A stretch of DNA of 38,191 nt from Lachnospiraceae bacterium (GCA_017517305.1 JAFWZV010000011.1:1-38191); one strand, 5' to 3'. Positions 6,629 to 15,116 are shown, numbered from the stretch's first letter. Made by a program: numbers and translations. Notes: generated by a model not told the origin, from the sequence alone.

Positions 6629-8302
6629 ATGAGATTTGTTGATATTAAGGAACAACTGAATAATGAAAGTGGATTAAGAGTAATTGATTCTATTCTTAAT
6701 GTAGGATTTTTGGCAGCCATTATTATTGATAAGGATACTCATGAGATATTGTATCAAAACAAAAAGTCTATAGAGTATTTTGGCAATATTGCGGGGAAGC
6801 TTTGCCATGAGGCGCTTTGTACCAGTGAACAGCCTTGCTCTGGCTGTATGCTTTCAGCTATGACAGGCAATGTTGCTATATACGACTGCTATATGAAAAC
6901 TCTCAATAAAAGAGTTAGATGGATGTATTCAGACATATCTTGGTTTGATGGTCGCAATGCGGTTTATGCTAAGCTTGTTGAGCTTGGGGAGGAGGATATA
7001 ACCTCTGATGCTAAGTGGAAGTATCTGAAGGATATGGATCAGGACAGAAGAGATACAGATAGCTTGACCCATATACCTAATAATAACAAGTTTTTCAAGA
7101 ATGCTGAGGAAATCATTAAGAAAGATCCATCATCGGACTTTGCTGTTGTATTATTTGACATAGACAGATTTAAAACTATTAATGATATATATGGTATGAC
7201 TAAGGGCGATGAGGTGTTACTTCATATTGCCAGAGTACTTAAGGATAGCTTTGGCTTTGAGGATAACTATGGAAGAATGCATTCAGATTTATTTGCTTAC
7301 ATAATTCCTTACCAGAAGAAGGGGGAAATAATAAAGCAGATTGAGAAGCTTCGTAAGAAAATATCTCGTAATGATTTTGATTTTGATATTAATACCTCCT
7401 TTGGAATATATTTGGTGGAGGACAAGCAGGTACCTATTAATTTGATGTGTGACAGAGCCCTTATGGCTGTAAAGACCATAAAGGGAGATATATTAAAATT
7501 CTGTGCCTTCTTTAATGAGCAATACAGAGCAGATATGCTCAAGGCTAATGAAATTGAGAAAGATATGCAGGCTAGCCTTTTAAATGGGGATTTCAAGATG
7601 TACCTTCAGCCTAAGTTCAGATTGTCAGATGATAAGATGGTAGGAGCAGAGGCACTCTGTAGATGGGTACATCCTAAGAAGGGAATTATTCCTCCTATGG
7701 ATTTCATTCCATTATTTGAAAAGAACGGATTTATTCTTAAGTTGGATGAATATATGTGGGAAGAGGCTTGTAGGACTCTTAGACGATGGATAGATATGGG
7801 TGTTGAGCCAATTCCTCTGTCTGTAAATATTTCCAGATACCATATTAAGCACAATGATTTGGAAGCTATATTTACAAGACTTATCAACCGATATAATATT
7901 AGCTCATCTTTGTTAACCTTAGAGCTTACAGAATCCTTATTCTTAGATAATCCTGAGGAGCTTAATCGAGTTATGTCTGGCTTACAGAAGATGGGCTTTA
8001 GGCTTGAGGTGGATGATTTTGGAGCAGGCTTTTCCTCTCTTAATATGATTAGAAATATTACAGTAGACACTATTAAGATGGACAAGGATTTCTTGGATAA
8101 TGAGATTTCCTCTGACAAGGGTAAGATAGTGGTTAATCATACTATTGATATGGCTAAGGATCTTAATCTTCAGGTTGTTGCTGAAGGTGTTGAGACTAAG
8201 GAACACGTGGAGTTTCTTAAGAACTCTCGATGTGATGTGGCACAGGGTTATTACTTTGCGAAACCTATGCCATTAGACGAATTTGACAAGTTATTACAGT
8301 GA
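6629..8302 (+). CDS. PAS-degenerate GGDEF-EAL protein, probable c-di-GMP phosphodiesterase
   Basis: This 557-residue cytoplasmic protein is predicted to hydrolyse cyclic di-GMP. Residues about 10-130 form a PAS-like sensor with a cysteine cluster (Cys-His-Glu-Ala-Leu-Cys ... Pro-Cys-Ser-Gly-Cys). About 145-285 is a GGDEF domain whose active-site loop reads HSDLF (218-222) in place of GGDEF, so cyclase activity should be lost. About 300-557 is an EAL domain with E341-A342-L343 and the other catalytic blocks (SVNIS, LELTES, VDDFGAG, IKMDK, VAEGVET, AQGYYF) intact. The start at 6629 fits AGGGAGA upstream and the promoter. It is a single gene. In this family a dead GGDEF often acts as a GTP-binding regulator; that is inference here. 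A link to motility is plausible because flagellar genes lie 12 kb away. Confidence 0.88.
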   Translation: MRFVDIKEQLNNESGLRVIDSILNVGFLAAIIIDKDTHEILYQNKKSIEYFGNIAGKLCHEALCTSEQPCSGCMLSAMTGNVAIYDCYMKTLNKRVRWMYSDISWFDGRNAVYAKLVELGEEDITSDAKWKYLKDMDQDRRDTDSLTHIPNNNKFFKNAEEIIKKDPSSDFAVVLFDIDRFKTINDIYGMTKGDEVLLHIARVLKDSFGFEDNYGRMHSDLFAYIIPYQKKGEIIKQIEKLRKKISRNDFDFDINTSFGIYLVEDKQVPINLMCDRALMAVKTIKGDILKFCAFFNEQYRADMLKANEIEKDMQASLLNGDFKMYLQPKFRLSDDKMVGAEALCRWVHPKKGIIPPMDFIPLFEKNGFILKLDEYMWEEACRTLRRWIDMGVEPIPLSVNISRYHIKHNDLEAIFTRLINRYNISSSLLTLELTESLFLDNPEELNRVMSGLQKMGFRLEVDDFGAGFSSLNMIRNITVDTIKMDKDFLDNEISSDKGKIVVNHTIDMAKDLNLQVVAEGVETKEHVEFLKNSRCDVAQGYYFAKPMPLDEFDKLLQ

Positions 8303-8394
8303 TTTAATATAGAATTTTATGCAAAGTGTTCACAACAATAGTAAAATAAGTCAAAAATAATGAAAAAATTGTCGCGAAAATTACATAGATAAAC

Positions 8395-8423
8395 TTGACA
8401 TATATTACTACCTATTGTATATT
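8395..8423 (+). promoter_or_regulatory. Strong promoter of acpP
   Basis: TTGACA (8395-8400), exactly 17 bp, TATATT (8418-8423), about 30 bases before the AAAGGAG ribosome site. Confidence 0.8.
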
Positions 8424-8459
8424 GAACAATATAATAAATGAACAAAAGGAGATACGACT

Positions 8460-8693
8460 ATGTTAGAAAAATTAACAGAGATCATTGCAGACCAGTTAAA
8501 TGTAGATGCAGCTGATATTGAGCCAGCTACATCATTCAAGGATGACTTATCAGCAGACTCACTTGATCTTTATGAGATCATCATGGCTATTGAGGAAGAG
8601 TATAGCATTGAGATTCCTTCAGATGATTTAAATTCAATCGCAACAGTAGAGGATGTTATGAACTACCTTAAGAACATGGGTGTTGAGGAGTAA
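8460..8693 (+). CDS. acpP: Acyl carrier protein
   Basis: A 77-residue, acidic four-helix protein that carries growing acyl chains in fatty acid synthesis. The phosphopantetheine site is the Asp-Ser-Leu motif with Ser34 as the attachment residue. Length and charge are typical of the family. It has its own promoter and terminator and no fab genes beside it. The Asp-Ser-Leu-Asp-Leu-Tyr-Glu site and general AcpP likeness favour the housekeeping protein, but a specialised carrier for another pathway cannot be excluded from one gene alone. Confidence 0.9.
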   Translation: MLEKLTEIIADQLNVDAADIEPATSFKDDLSADSLDLYEIIMAIEEEYSIEIPSDDLNSIATVEDVMNYLKNMGVEE

Positions 8694-8720
8694 TCCTAAT
8701 CTACATAGTAGAATATAAAA

Positions 8721-8750
8721 AAGAACCGTACCTACGGTTCTTTTTTATTT
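8721..8750 (+). terminator. Terminator of acpP
   Basis: AAGAACCGTA (8721-8730) and TACGGTTCTT (8733-8742) form the stem, followed by a six-T run. Confidence 0.88.
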
Positions 8751-8775
8751 GGTACATATATCTTAATAATTAACT

Positions 8776-8809
8776 AAAAAAGAAGACAGGTGATTTAAAA
8801 CACCTGTCT
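8776..8809 (-). terminator. Terminator of the cellobiose phosphorylase gene
   Basis: AGACAGGTG (8784-8792) and CACCTGTCT (8801-8809) form a 9-bp stem. On the minus strand the complement of the A run at 8776-8783 supplies the U tract. Confidence 0.82.
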
Positions 8810-8833
8810 CTTTCTATGTAGGAAGAATGAGAA

Positions 8834-11311
8834 TTAACCCATTACTACCTCTACTGTATGAGTTGCACCATCTCCGAATGCTGGGATAACATTACCGCTG
8901 GCAGCCTTGCCGTCTACAGTCATGCTCTTAACACCCTTGCATACGTGATCTGGATTAGAAACCTTAATGTCATAAGTTGCGCCACGGAACTGACGTGAAG
9001 CAGTAAGACCATCCCAAGCTGAAGGGATTGAAGGATCAATCTTAAGACCATCGAAGTCTGGCTGTACACCTAAGATGTACTGTGAAATTGCTACCATATT
9101 CCATGCAGCAGTACCTGTAAGCCATGAGTTCTTACCCTGTCCAAAGTTCTTTCCTGTCTGTCCTACATCAGAACCTGCATCCTTACCACCAATCATCTGT
9201 CCATATACATATGGCTCAGTCTTGTGAAGCTCTGAATGCTCCTCAGTGAATGCTGGAGCGATCTCTGAATAGTACTTAAATGCCTGATCACCCTCACCAG
9301 CGTAAGCAGCAGCACAGATAATCCATGCATTGTTGTGAGTAAATATTCCTGCATTCTCCTTGTATCCACCTGGGTAAGTTGAGATCTCACCATACTGGAT
9401 GTAGTACTTAGTGAATGCTGGGTTATTAAGTACAAGACCATGCTCTGTATTAAGACGCTCATCGATAGAAGCGAGAGTCTTCTTAGTAACCTCTGGGTCA
9501 AGGTCTGACATAATTGCGAAGCCCTGTGGCTCGATGAAGATCTGTCCTTCCTCACATTCCTTAGAACCCATCTTCTCGCCGTAAGCATCGTATGCACGGA
9601 GGAACCAATCTCCATCCCATGCTGATTCCATCATATTAGCCTTCATCTTATCGATTTCAGCCTGAGCTGCAGCAGCCTCATCATCCTTACCAAGATGCTT
9701 AAGAATTGCTACATAGTTAGGACCTGCGTAAGTAAAGAGTGCAGCAACGAATACTGACTCAGCAACCTTAGAGTAACCACCCTCAGCAGCAAACTTAGGG
9801 TTAGTGTAAGTCTGGAAGCTCTCACCTGGAGTATCTGAGAAGCATGAAAGGTTGATACAATCGTTCCAGTCAGCTCTCATAGCAAGTGGAAGACCATGAG
9901 GGCCTAAGTTGTTAACAATCTTGTAGAATGATACCTTAAGGTGATCAAGCATTGGCTGAGCCTTGCTCATATCATTATCATAAGGAACCATCTCATCTAA
10001 GAGACCCCAATCACCAGTCTCCTTGATGTATGCAGCTACTGAAAGGATGAGCCATAATGGATCATCTGAGAAGTCACCACCGATGTCGGCATTACCCTTC
10101 TTAGTAAGTGGCTGATACTGATGGTAGCATCCACCATCTGGGAACTGAGTTGAAGCAATATCAATAATTCTCTCTCTAGCACGATCAGGAATCTGATGAA
10201 CGAAACCAAGAACATCCTGGTTAGAATCTCTGAATCCCATTCCTCTACCGATACCTGACTCAAAATATGAAGCAGAACGTGAAAGGTTAAATGTAACCAT
10301 ACACTGATACTGATTCCAAATATTTACCATACGGTTAACCTTGTCATCTGGAGTCTCAACATTTAAGATTCCGAGAAGCTTATCCCAAGTAGCTTTAAGC
10401 TCTGCAAGACCTGCAGCAACCTTCTCAGGAGTGTTGTACTTATCCATCATGGCAAGTGCCTTTGTCTTGTTAATAGTCTTTCCATCAGCCTCAAACTTCT
10501 CATCAACTGGCATCTCAACATAACCAAGGATGAAGATAAGAGTCTTAGTCTCACCTGGAGCAAGAGTAATCTTCTTATAGTGTGAAGCGATTGGTGCCCA
10601 ACCATCTGCAAATGAGTTAGTAGCCTGACCTGCCTCTACAGCCTCTGGGTTGTGGAAACCGTTGTAAAGACCGATGAAAGCATCTCTGTCAGTATCATAA
10701 CCATCGATAGTATCATTAACAGTATAGAATGCGAAATGATCACGTCTATCTCTGTACTCTGTCTTGTGGTAGATAGTTGAATCCTTAACCTCTACACGAC
10801 CTGTAGAGAAGTTTCTCTGGAAGTTAGTGCAGTCATCCTGTGCATCCCAGAGACACCATTCAGCAAATGAGAATAAGCTGAAAGTCTTCTCAGCAGAACC
10901 AGTATTAGTAAGTACTACCTGCTGAACCTCACCTGCGTAGTTCTGTGGTACGAAGAAAGTAACCTCAGCCTTAAGGTCATTCTTTGAACCTGTGATAATT
11001 GTATAACCCATACCGTGACGACACTCGTATGAGTCTAAAGTTGTCTTAACTGGTGACCAACCTGGGTTCCAGATTGTACCATTATCATTGATATAGAAGT
11101 AACGACCACCCATATCAATTGGAACATTGTTATAACGATAACGAGTGATTCTTCTAAGACGAGCATCCTTGTAGAAGGAGTATCCACCTGCTGTATTAGA
11201 AATCAATGAGAAGAAATCCTGTGTTCCAAGGTAGTTAATCCATGGATAAGGAGTCTTTGGTGATGTGATGACATATTCCTTATTGGCGTCATCAAAATAA
11301 CCGAATTTCAT
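8834..11311 (-). CDS. cbpA: Cellobiose phosphorylase (GH94)
   Basis: This 825-residue cytoplasmic enzyme splits cellobiose with phosphate into glucose 1-phosphate and glucose, saving ATP during cellulose-derived sugar use. The N-terminal part is the beta-sandwich seen in GH94 (opening with MKFGYFDD, then [10 protein letters not shown]). The helical barrel holds [16 protein letters not shown] and the catalytic block RADWNDC, in which Asp484 aligns with the general acid of characterised cellobiose phosphorylases. Length is that of the family (about 810-830). No signal peptide is present. Close relatives such as cellodextrin phosphorylase are longer and differ in the N-terminus, so cellobiose is the likely substrate. 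RBS GGAAGG precedes the ATG, and the promoter carries an operator-like palindrome. Confidence 0.92.
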   Translation of the reverse strand: MKFGYFDDANKEYVITSPKTPYPWINYLGTQDFFSLISNTAGGYSFYKDARLRRITRYRYNNVPIDMGGRYFYINDNGTIWNPGWSPVKTTLDSYECRHGMGYTIITGSKNDLKAEVTFFVPQNYAGEVQQVVLTNTGSAEKTFSLFSFAEWCLWDAQDDCTNFQRNFSTGRVEVKDSTIYHKTEYRDRRDHFAFYTVNDTIDGYDTDRDAFIGLYNGFHNPEAVEAGQATNSFADGWAPIASHYKKITLAPGETKTLIFILGYVEMPVDEKFEADGKTINKTKALAMMDKYNTPEKVAAGLAELKATWDKLLGILNVETPDDKVNRMVNIWNQYQCMVTFNLSRSASYFESGIGRGMGFRDSNQDVLGFVHQIPDRARERIIDIASTQFPDGGCYHQYQPLTKKGNADIGGDFSDDPLWLILSVAAYIKETGDWGLLDEMVPYDNDMSKAQPMLDHLKVSFYKIVNNLGPHGLPLAMRADWNDCINLSCFSDTPGESFQTYTNPKFAAEGGYSKVAESVFVAALFTYAGPNYVAILKHLGKDDEAAAAQAEIDKMKANMMESAWDGDWFLRAYDAYGEKMGSKECEEGQIFIEPQGFAIMSDLDPEVTKKTLASIDERLNTEHGLVLNNPAFTKYYIQYGEISTYPGGYKENAGIFTHNNAWIICAAAYAGEGDQAFKYYSEIAPAFTEEHSELHKTEPYVYGQMIGGKDAGSDVGQTGKNFGQGKNSWLTGTAAWNMVAISQYILGVQPDFDGLKIDPSIPSAWDGLTASRQFRGATYDIKVSNPDHVCKGVKSMTVDGKAASGNVIPAFGDGATHTVEVVMG

Positions 11312-11344
11312 ATTATGTACCTTCCTTTCATAAACACTGCCAAT

Positions 11345-11385
11345 ATTATATAATAAAAAAGCCTAAAAGACAACAAGAATTGTTG
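11345..11385 (-). promoter_or_regulatory. Promoter and operator-like palindrome of cellobiose phosphorylase
   Basis: On the minus strand TTGTCT (complement of 11368-11373), 17 bp, TATAAT (complement of 11345-11350). The inverted repeat CAACAA-GAA-TTGTTG at 11371-11385 overlaps the -35, as a repressor site would. No sugar repressor gene is in the window. Confidence 0.65.
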
Positions 11386-11510
11386 GTTTGTGCAGAATAA
11401 AATAAAGGTAGAAACAAGTTGAAAAAGACTCAATTTGTGTTATGCTTAACCTAGTAATCAAAATTCACAAAATATTAGGTGAAGGAGAAAAAATAAGGAG
11501 GAAATTAAAG

Positions 11511-11993
11511 ATGAGAAAAGGATTAAAAATAGTATTATTAATCACCTTGCTATTGGTAGTTGCAGCTGCAGCAGTATTCTTTATAGTAATAGATAAGGAA
11601 AAAGAATCAATGACTGCAAATGAATTCTGTGATGAGTTAGAAGATGAGGGCTATGTCATAGTTGATGTTACCTCTCAATATGCATCCTATGGTATCGACG
11701 AGGCATATTTAGCTGTTAAGTCAAATCAAGAATACCAGATAGAATTTTATGAGTTATCCAGTGTAAGCAAGGCTGAAAATATGTTTGAAACAAACAAAGA
11801 ATATTTTGAAGATAGAGCAGGATCAAAAAGAGTGACAAGCTCCTATGGCTTTGGCAACTACGATATATATTCTCTTACTTCAAATGGAGACTTTATGTAT
11901 CTGTGTAGAATCGATAACACCCTGCTTTATATCGACGTTGAAGATATTTACAAGGATGAAGTGAAGGAAATCATCGACGAGTTGGATTACTAA
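11511..11993 (+). CDS. Small membrane-anchored protein of unknown function
   Basis: A 160-residue protein with a positively charged N-terminus (Met-Arg-Lys-Gly-Leu-Lys), one hydrophobic helix (about residues 5-26) and an acidic extracellular domain of about 130 residues rich in Tyr, Asp and Glu. I do not recognise a family. The frame is open back to 11442, but AAGGAGG at 11495-11501, nine bases before the ATG at 11511, fixes the start. It is divergent from the cellobiose phosphorylase gene and lies upstream of the candidate structured RNA. There is no lipobox cysteine, so an uncleaved signal anchor is more likely than a lipoprotein. Confidence 0.7.
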   Translation: MRKGLKIVLLITLLLVVAAAAVFFIVIDKEKESMTANEFCDELEDEGYVIVDVTSQYASYGIDEAYLAVKSNQEYQIEFYELSSVSKAENMFETNKEYFEDRAGSKRVTSSYGFGNYDIYSLTSNGDFMYLCRIDNTLLYIDVEDIYKDEVKEIIDELDY

Positions 11994-11995
11994 AA

Positions 11996-12024
11996 TTGGA
12001 AGATTTTAAGAAATACACTATGAG
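11996..12024 (+). promoter_or_regulatory. Possible promoter of the structured RNA
   Basis: TTGGAA (11996-12001), 17 bp, TATGAG (12019-12024). Transcription would begin near 12031, right at the base of the nested hairpin. Both boxes match consensus in four of six positions, so this is a moderate candidate only. Confidence 0.35.
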
Positions 12025-12033
12025 CTATTAAAA

Positions 12034-12159
12034 CAGGGCTGTGCCAATATACTACATTCCGGCCGCGACAGGGTGGGGACTAAGCTGACCATTGCTGTGC
12101 ACGGTCAGCGTGGACCCACCCTAGGCAGGCCGGCCAGTAATTAAAGTTGCACAGCCCTG
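12034..12159 (+). ncRNA. Candidate structured RNA (126-nt nested hairpin)
   Basis: A GC-rich island in AT-rich DNA folds as one long nested hairpin. CAGGGCTGTGC (12034-12044) pairs with 12149-12159. After a 14/15-nt internal bubble CCGGCC (12059-12064) pairs with 12128-12133. GGGTGGG (12071-12077) pairs with 12115-12121, and GCTGACC (12084-12090) pairs with 12103-12109 around a 12-nt apical loop. Small internal loops of nearly equal size separate the helices. The apical loop repeats GCTGTGC of the outer left arm, so the right outer arm could pair with either. A terminator follows at 12173-12207. The architecture is that of a small RNA gene; a hairpin-forming mobile repeat is the main rival. 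Strand is inferred from the promoter candidate and terminator; the fold itself is nearly symmetrical. Confidence 0.5.
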
Positions 12160-12172
12160 ATGGAACAATAGT

Positions 12173-12207
12173 AAAAACAGGTAGCGCTAAGGCGCTACCT
12201 GTTTTTT
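12173..12207. terminator. Bidirectional terminator between the structured RNA and galM
   Basis: AGGTAGCGC (12179-12187) and GCGCTACCT (12192-12200) form the core of a 15-bp stem, flanked by five A on the left and six T on the right. It ends rightward transcripts and, on the minus strand, the aldose epimerase gene whose stop is at 12210-12212. Confidence 0.9.
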
Positions 12208-12209
12208 AA

Positions 12210-13211
12210 TTACATTGTATATACTTTTTGACTAATAGTCTTACGCTCGCCAGGCTTAAGCTCCATATATCCTGACTCATCAGCAGGAAGAGGCTGGTTA
12301 GGAGCATCAATAATCCATGTACATGGCTCTGGACAGAAATAACCCTTGTCGCCATGGTCGTTCCAGATAACCCAGAACTTAAAGTCTCTAGAAACCTCAT
12401 AGCAGATTCTCTTCTTAGACTTCACATCTGTTGCAACTGCGCCATAGAAAGGCTTTCCATCAAGAGTACCCTCCTCAGCGAAGAATACGTCGTTATCAAT
12501 ATCGTGAAGAACAGGAATCTGAGAGCCTGTCAAATACTGCTTATCGTGGTCTGTCATTCTAAGGAAGCCTCCAGTTGGAATACATGACTTAGAAAGCTCC
12601 CACTTGTCTCCTACAGGAACGTAAAGTCTCATGTCAAGACCCTCGCCGTTCTTAGTGAAAGGTCCATTCATAGCAGTGTGGTTACACACGCCATATGGAA
12701 GCTGCTTGTCTGATGTATTAGTCATAGTGAACTCATAGAAAAGTCCCTCATCAGAAAGTGTAAATGTATATTCTGCCATAAAGCTGACAGGATAGATTGA
12801 GAAAAACTCATCCTTGTCATCATATATATACTGAGTTTTAGCTATTGCCACTGAACCCTTAACCTCTGCGCTTACAATAGAGTGTTCTCTCTTATGAAGG
12901 AAGCCATGGATATGGTTTCCTAATGGATCATTCAGTGGGAAGTTGTAGGTTGCATCTGAAACCTTTAACACTCCACCTGCAAGTCTGTTAGGAAGGTATA
13001 ATGTTGGTAAGCCATAAACCTCCGCAGAAGCTTGAAGCTGCTCTATGGAAAGAGCCTCGTCATATCTAAAAATTTCAATTTCATTGTCGGTGTCCTGCAT
13101 TCTCATTACGTTACTGCCTAGGAAAGGTGCAATAACTGCTCTGTACTTGCCGGCTACAAGCTCAATTACATCTTTACCCTTGTAGTCTACAACTTTAGCT
13201 GAATAACTCAT
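12210..13211 (-). CDS. galM: Aldose 1-epimerase (mutarotase) family protein
   Basis: A 333-residue cytoplasmic protein of the galactose mutarotase fold, which interconverts alpha and beta anomers of aldoses. Substrate and catalytic blocks appear in order: PNRLAGG (74-80), His102 in IHGFLH, His178 in CNHTAMN as the likely acid, and Glu295 in CPEPCTW as the likely base. The usual family motif NHxYFNL is replaced by NHTAMNG, so it belongs to a branch away from classical GalM, and the sugar may not be galactose. RBS AGGAGGATTAATTT precedes the ATG. Its position near cellobiose phosphorylase suggests it handles glucose or another product sugar. Confidence 0.82.
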   Translation of the reverse strand: MSYSAKVVDYKGKDVIELVAGKYRAVIAPFLGSNVMRMQDTDNEIEIFRYDEALSIEQLQASAEVYGLPTLYLPNRLAGGVLKVSDATYNFPLNDPLGNHIHGFLHKREHSIVSAEVKGSVAIAKTQYIYDDKDEFFSIYPVSFMAEYTFTLSDEGLFYEFTMTNTSDKQLPYGVCNHTAMNGPFTKNGEGLDMRLYVPVGDKWELSKSCIPTGGFLRMTDHDKQYLTGSQIPVLHDIDNDVFFAEEGTLDGKPFYGAVATDVKSKKRICYEVSRDFKFWVIWNDHGDKGYFCPEPCTWIIDAPNQPLPADESGYMELKPGERKTISQKVYTM

Positions 13212-13332
13212 AAATTAATCCTCCTATAAAAATTGTCCCCAAAACCCAATTAATTTTTATAAACGAATGAAATTTATAATCTCAAAAATAACTGGGTAAT
13301 CATCTTATAAAAATAAAGAATAATTACATAAA

Positions 13333-13422
13333 ATAATAGCATATCGCACAAACTATGTCTAGACTCATAAGCAACAAAAAGGGTTGTCAAAATGGACAAA
13401 AATAATTACTCACAATGGACAA
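13333..13422 (-). promoter_or_regulatory. galM promoter with two upstream direct repeats
   Basis: On the minus strand TAGACA (complement of 13356-13361), 17 bp, TATTAT (complement of 13333-13338). Upstream of the -35 lie two direct repeats AATGGACAA (plus-strand 13391-13399 and 13414-13422, 23 bp apart). The first also forms a TTGTC/GACAA inverted pair. The position suits an activator site. Confidence 0.5.
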
Positions 13423-13550
13423 TTTGTAAGAATAAAATGTAAAAGAGAGAAAATAAGCGGTCTCTGATTCTCTATACAATAGTATGCTGACAAAAATTCT
13501 TAAGAAAATGGAATGATAACAAAAAAAGTTTTACTGAGACTGCCTTATAA
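13423..13550. other. AT-rich intergenic stretch
   Basis: Between the galM regulatory region and the terminator of the next minus-strand gene I see no open frame with a ribosome site and no further structure. Confidence 0.5.
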
Positions 13551-13554
13551 TAAA

Positions 13555-13593
13555 AACCCATATATGACTTCCCTACTGGGACATATATGGGTT
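13555..13593 (-). terminator. Terminator of the Big_5-like gene
   Basis: AACCCATATATG at 13555-13566 and its complement at 13582-13593 form a 12-bp stem; on the minus strand a T run follows. The stem overlaps the last bases of the stop codon at 13592-13594. Confidence 0.82.
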
Positions 13594-13933
13594 AAAGTTT
13601 GAATTTTACCTGGACAGGCTCCTTAAGAGATTGTCCACCTTTAGATTTTACCTGAGTTGTTATGTGAAGAGTGTACTGCTCACTGGTTGCATATGCTTCA
13701 ATACCCTCGATTTCAATTTGGCCACTCTCCATATTGTAGCTAATATAAGAGCGAAGCTTTTGATTTTGAGAATTGGTAACATACATTGTGTTGTTGTTAA
13801 CAGTCTTTGGGTCTAAGGGTATATTAAATTTTACTCGCCAAACAAAATTACCTGTTTTAAAACGAAGGTTTTGCTTTACTTTATTGGACAAGCTTGATGG
13901 TATATCTGAAATTTCGATATGGTTCTGTGCCAT
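13592..13933 (-). CDS. Single Big_5 (SbsA Ig-like) domain protein
   Basis: A 113-residue protein that consists almost wholly of one bacterial Ig-like domain of the Big_5/SbsA type: an N-terminal strand, then Pro-Leu-Asp-Pro-Lys-Thr-Val, Thr-Met-Tyr-Val-Thr, Tyr-Thr-Leu-His-Ile-Thr and a final strand Val-Gln-Val-Lys-Phe. Such domains normally occur in tandem in secreted or surface proteins. Here there is no signal peptide, membrane helix or wall anchor, so the protein should stay in the cytoplasm or leave by an unusual route. A GTG at 13942 is in frame, but AGAGG lies eight bases before the ATG at 13933, which I take as the start. Function unknown. Confidence 0.7.
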   Translation of the reverse strand: MAQNHIEISDIPSSLSNKVKQNLRFKTGNFVWRVKFNIPLDPKTVNNNTMYVTNSQNQKLRSYISYNMESGQIEIEGIEAYATSEQYTLHITTQVKSKGGQSLKEPVQVKFKL

Positions 13934-14041
13934 TAATTCCACCTCTAAGTTTTAATAACTTGATTTTATAATAGAAATTTAGCACATTTTCCACAGAAAG
14001 AAAAGTGTCTTTTGATGTAAATATTTAGAGGATGGTATTTC

Positions 14042-14070
14042 TTTACTTTCAAGGCGAATGTATCTAAAAT
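14042..14070 (+). promoter_or_regulatory. Candidate promoter of the G5-M23 gene
   Basis: TTTACT (14042-14047), 17 bp, TAAAAT (14065-14070). Just downstream, GTTACA occurs at 14078 and 14089 and GTTA at 14100, an exact 11-bp spacing. Confidence 0.45.
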
Positions 14071-14115
14071 TAGAATTGTTACAAAAATGTTACACAAATG
14101 TTAGGAGATGATTAA

Positions 14116-15069
14116 ATGAAACAATTTAAGAAAAACTCCTACAAAAGATATTATATTACTGGATTGGTGGCCATGCTTACCCTGGTAATAATGACAATAT
14201 GCAACTATGCAGATAAGAAGGTATATAGAGTGTACATTGAGAATAGATTAGTGGGAATAACCGCGGAAAGTCCAGAGGTTATTGAAAAGACCTATAACGA
14301 GGTAAAGGCTAAGAAATACGCTCAGGGAGCAGAGATTATTAATGAGGATATAAGCATAAGTACAGAGTCCATAGCTAAGAATCAGGAGCTGGTGTCCAAG
14401 GAGGAATTAGCTAGAAGATTTTATGTTGAATTAGAGGAAGAAGAGGTTGTGGCAAGCTCAATTATAATTCCAGGAAGAACCTTAACTAAGGAGCTACCTA
14501 TGGAAACTATTTACGTGGAGGATGCAGCTCTTTATAAGGGAGAGTCCAGAGTTCTTGCAGAGGGAAAAAATGAGACCAGACAGATTACTGTTCAGAATAC
14601 TATACACGATGGCAAGGCTAGTCAACGAATAATAGAAAATGTAGTTGTAGATAAGGCTCAGCCAAAGATTATAGCTGTAGGTGTAAAGGAAAAGCCTGCC
14701 TACATTATGCCGGTGGAGGATTATGAGTTTACTTCAGCTTTTGGTCCAAGATGGGGAAGAGCCCATGAGGGAATTGATTTGGCAGTATCCTCAGGCTCCA
14801 TAGTCTCAGCTGCAGCAGATGGAGTGGTAATACAGTCAGGTTGGAATGGTGGCTATGGAATAAGCATCTATGTAGACCATGGAAATGGAATTATAACTCG
14901 CTACGGACACCTTAGTCAGGCCTATGCTCAGGTTGGTAGACAGGTTAAGCAGGGAGAAACCATAGGACTTTCAGGAAATACTGGAAATAGCACAGGTCCA
15001 CATCTTCATTTTGAGATTAGAATTGGTGATGTGGCGGTGGACCCGACTAATTATGTGGATGTAGAATGA
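14116..15069 (+). CDS. G5-domain M23 murein endopeptidase
   Basis: This 317-residue wall hydrolase has a membrane helix near the N-terminus (about 11-30), an intermediate region with a coiled segment, a G5 domain (about 110-190) and a C-terminal M23 peptidase (about 200-315). The zinc site is intact: His217 and Asp221 in HEGID, and His296 and His298 in HLHFE; a TRYGHL strand is also complete. It should cut peptidoglycan cross-links on the outside of the membrane, unlike the broken LytM domain of the SpoIIQ-like protein in this window. G5 domains are thought to bind wall sugars. RBS AGGAGATGATTAA precedes the ATG. No partner gene suggests a specific role; cell separation or wall turnover is likely. 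Confidence 0.88.
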   Translation: MKQFKKNSYKRYYITGLVAMLTLVIMTICNYADKKVYRVYIENRLVGITAESPEVIEKTYNEVKAKKYAQGAEIINEDISISTESIAKNQELVSKEELARRFYVELEEEEVVASSIIIPGRTLTKELPMETIYVEDAALYKGESRVLAEGKNETRQITVQNTIHDGKASQRIIENVVVDKAQPKIIAVGVKEKPAYIMPVEDYEFTSAFGPRWGRAHEGIDLAVSSGSIVSAAADGVVIQSGWNGGYGISIYVDHGNGIITRYGHLSQAYAQVGRQVKQGETIGLSGNTGNSTGPHLHFEIRIGDVAVDPTNYVDVE

Positions 15070-15116
15070 TTTGTGAAAAAAAGGTGAATAAATAATTCTT
15101 TGCTTGCATTTCATAA

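Noticed and set aside
12034-12159. SRP RNA, 6S RNA or RNase P RNA
   Set aside because: The SRP domain IV core with its GGAA tetraloop is absent, the element is shorter than typical 6S, and no RNase P cores are present. Only the general shape is reminiscent of 6S.
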